Assembly: GCF_910592395.1 (NCBI RefSeq)
Contig: NC_088312.1
Coordinates: 11,098,001 to 11,162,000, forward strand
DNA: 64,000 nt
Direction: 5' to 3'
DNA from: Lineus longissimus
Lineage: Eukaryota > Nemertea > Pilidiophora > Heteronemertea > Lineidae
Below are positions 61,415-64,000 of the stretch, in pieces (position 1 is the first letter of the stretch; every line of letters begins with the position of its first letter). A program made the position numbers and the translations under genes. The notes beneath the pieces are model-generated. The model searched no databases. It saw only the letters and a program-made list of their open reading frames with translations, and was not told the origin of the DNA.

Positions 61415-63140
61415 TACTTTGGCATACTGGAGTAGCATACAGTTTAGGTGGGGCTGATTTCAAAATGAAAATGGTCAGACTTTCGTTGTACAACTTGCTA
61501 TCACTCAAACGTTAACAGTCCTGGAGAAAGCTGTCAACTCTTGTTATATTGAGTGTGTTTTGTGATATATTTATTAAGATTTATCAAGATTCATTGGAAC
61601 CTGTCCATAAATATGTTTATTTGTTGTATTGGTGTTAAAACGTAGATCGATGATTTATATTGTCTGTGGGATCTGATGGGATTTTGCTGCATTTCGTGTT
61701 CAATTGCTTGTTTCAAAATTAGTTGATTTTGAATTTTCATCTACATGTAATTTTGGCCAGCGATTTGAAAGAAGTGACTTTATAAAAGATATCTATATTC
61801 ATTTATTTGGTGCTATTTAAGTTAAATAAATAAATTGAAATCTTATCCGATATTGTGAGAGATTTGGCTAAGACTAAAAGGTTATCAGTCCGGGTTCTAA
61901 CATCCCGAGATCAGGTTTTTGCTACACTCCTACCTTGAGGGGGAGTATATTGAAAATCACTGATAACGTCAGGATGGGGTTCTAGGCAAACAATTTCAGA
62001 TTGGTTTGCGAAATCCGTACCTGCAACATAGCAAAATGGAACAGTTAAGCTTTAAAGTGATACTATGATGTGATTTACAACTTTGCGGAAATACGTCCGT
62101 TTTTAATTGTTGATCACAAATGTAAAGCTCAAATTTTCCATTTTTGATTAGATTTATTATAAAATCGCTGAATGAAAACCACCGCGACCGCGAAAATGTT
62201 CATATTGTGACGTCATCAACGAAAACGGCATCGAAGCGAGCCGTCCGGGCGGGATTAAACCATCAATTTCTAGAAAATGTGCATTTCGATTCGAAAACCT
62301 TACCGATTTATGAGAAAGTGACGTAGTCATTTGTCAAAAACAGTTAAAACATTATATGGTGAAATTTGACACGAGTTATCCTTTAAGCTGCACTTAGTAA
62401 AATCAGACAAACCGTTGCAAGATCCGCTTGTCTATTTATGTTTACTTGCTGAACTAATCATTCTTTGCTGCCCTAAAACTTGACACTGTTCAGCTTTTAC
62501 GCCATGCAGAGCCTAATCAGGCAGGAAAACTGTCAGGACCGATTACATCTTGTTTGTATTTTTGCAAATCCCATCAGATCCTCTATATTATAAGTATTTA
62601 TTGTACAGAACCCAAGATATGATTTATGTCTACAAAAACAATTATTTATATTCACAATCTATTGATTGCATTGTGCTTTTTACTATTTCACCTAGGTGTT
62701 TGTTTTTTCATTATGCCTTTAACGACTACAACCGTTATTTTGAAAGAAATTGCAATTTTCCCCTCGAAGCAAAATTATCATGACATCAATAGACTGGTAG
62801 GGCTGATCCAGAGCTTCCAGTGCTTGTCATGACATAGTCTTATTCTAGGTACGGTATGTCCCATGAGATATTTACTTTGAAAAGTTTAATTTTGCATTCT
62901 ACCTACAGTTGCTAATGAGTTCAAATGTAGATTGTTATACCTCAAATCCATAACAATGCCTTGTAGTGTGTTATTGTAGTGTGTCATTGTATTTATCATA
63001 TTATACTATTCTTGGTTAAAATTCTTACAAATATCTTACTTCTGCTCACTCAATGTCGACACAAGATTGTAGTAGAAGATTACAATGACTTTGATTACAA
63101 TTTTCAGATGTTCATGTAGTGACCCCAAGCCCTTACTTAA

Positions 63141-63343
63141 AGGGGGACTATAGGCAGGAACAGAGGGGCTAATTTGGCCATCTCCAAGTGACTAGTATAC
63201 ACAGTAAGGGCACCGGGTCATGTCAGACTTAGCACCAAAAATATCCCTCGTACAAGCGTGAATTATTTCGAGTTACTGTGAGATGTGAGAGACCCCTATT
63301 GGCGGCTTTGTGTAACTTTATCTTGCCTGCATAGCTGCTGCCT
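63141..63343. mobile_element. TTAA-flanked MITE, copy 2, right terminus deleted
   Basis: TTAA at 63137-63140 then AGGGGGACTATAGGCAG. The interior matches copy 1 (ACAAGCGTGAATTATTTCGA). The right end reads CTGCCT directly followed by TTAA, lacking the last 11 bases of the inverted repeat. Confidence 0.72.
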
Positions 63344-64000
63344 TTAAAAATACTCACAATGCATATGTATTGTGTATAACAAGATGCTTCACAATGATGT
63401 TGTTAGTAGTCATGATAATGTGCAAGATTTTTCAAAGCATTTATAAGTTAATGATCAGCATCAAAGTACACTGCTTATTTTCTAGAATTTCCCTATAAAT
63501 TGAACAGGGTCCCCTTTTTATGCTGTCAAACCAGAGTTGTGCATTCATTCCCTATGTTAAGCCCAATGGTGGTGAATCCTTGCTAATAAATTTGCCAACT
63601 TTAGAATATGAAGACTTTATAGGTTATATAACTGTATCTCCTTGCATGTCACTGGTCATTTTTTCATTTGGTCACTGTATATTAGAGAATCACAAAACTA
63701 AGAAACTATCCGGGAATGAGAGCTTGCATTTATAGTATAAACTGTTCAGTGTCTGTGAGAGAACTCAAAAGTGATGTTTTACCACAAGTGTTAACCCCGA
63801 GGTCAAAAGCTTGGTACTAGGTCTAAGTAATGTTGAAACTAGCTGGCTGCTGATAAGGTCATTTGCTTGGTAGAATATCATTTTTAGGGGCTCGTAAAAA
63901 ATATTTTCTGAAGGTGCAGTTTCGCTTGCCATTTAGGTAGAAGTCCATATCAGATGTGATGTCTTGAGAGCTGACGGTAGTCTTCAAACACTGTCACAGG

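Larger units (their letters stand above)
56140..64000 (+). other. M-Ras 3' flank without further coding exons
   Basis: The M-Ras 3' UTR plus AT-rich intergenic DNA. It contains two TTAA MITEs, one pogo-like MITE and a poly-C run near 57669. Short open frames here lack splice context or family motifs. Confidence 0.45.

Overview
The window is nuclear DNA from an invertebrate animal. It carries two intron-rich, unmistakably metazoan genes (INCENP and an M-Ras-type small GTPase) and a dense load of transposon debris typical of marine invertebrates. The commonest repeats have the build of bivalve Pearl elements and Helentron-associated elements (a GGCC palindrome at the 5' end, tandem cores, a microsatellite, a 3' hairpin). 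The phylum cannot be settled from this sequence alone. There is one 100-N assembly gap (21479-21578).

Layout. From 2.2 to 36.1 kb on the minus strand I can assemble a gene from five exons that keep one reading frame across four GT-AG introns. It encodes a 395-residue protein with a PD...ExK signature of the PD-(D/E)XK nuclease fold. Its introns (2.3, 4.8, 8.5 and 17.2 kb) are packed with nested repeats. From 38.4 to 47.2 kb on the minus strand lies a complete INCENP gene: 15 coding exons and 1091 residues, with the CEN region at the N terminus, a long charged coiled coil, and the Aurora-B-binding IN-box with its TSS motif at the C terminus. From 49.2 to 56.1 kb on the plus strand lies a complete six-exon M-Ras-like GTPase of 197 residues ending in a CTIL prenylation box. 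INCENP and the GTPase diverge from a 2.1 kb intergenic region. The last 8 kb hold no coding exon I can support.

Repeats. The left 35 kb is dominated by Pearl/HINE-type elements in several sequence families. They often lie end to end or nested, and they carry about 25 copies of a core that contains an arrangement of nuclear-receptor half-sites. The right 29 kb has no HINE I can find. It instead carries pogo/Tigger-like MITEs with TA duplications, two TTAA-flanked MITEs, a Mutator-like foldback and several minisatellites. Two 5'-truncated LINEs, tRNA-derived SINE pieces and a two-copy 0.93 kb terminal-inverted-repeat element complete the mobile fraction.

Function. INCENP is the scaffold of the chromosomal passenger complex. 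M-Ras is a membrane-anchored GTPase. The PD-(D/E)XK-like gene is the least familiar item and the best candidate for something undescribed. No functional link among the three genes can be seen; they are neighbours, not an operon.
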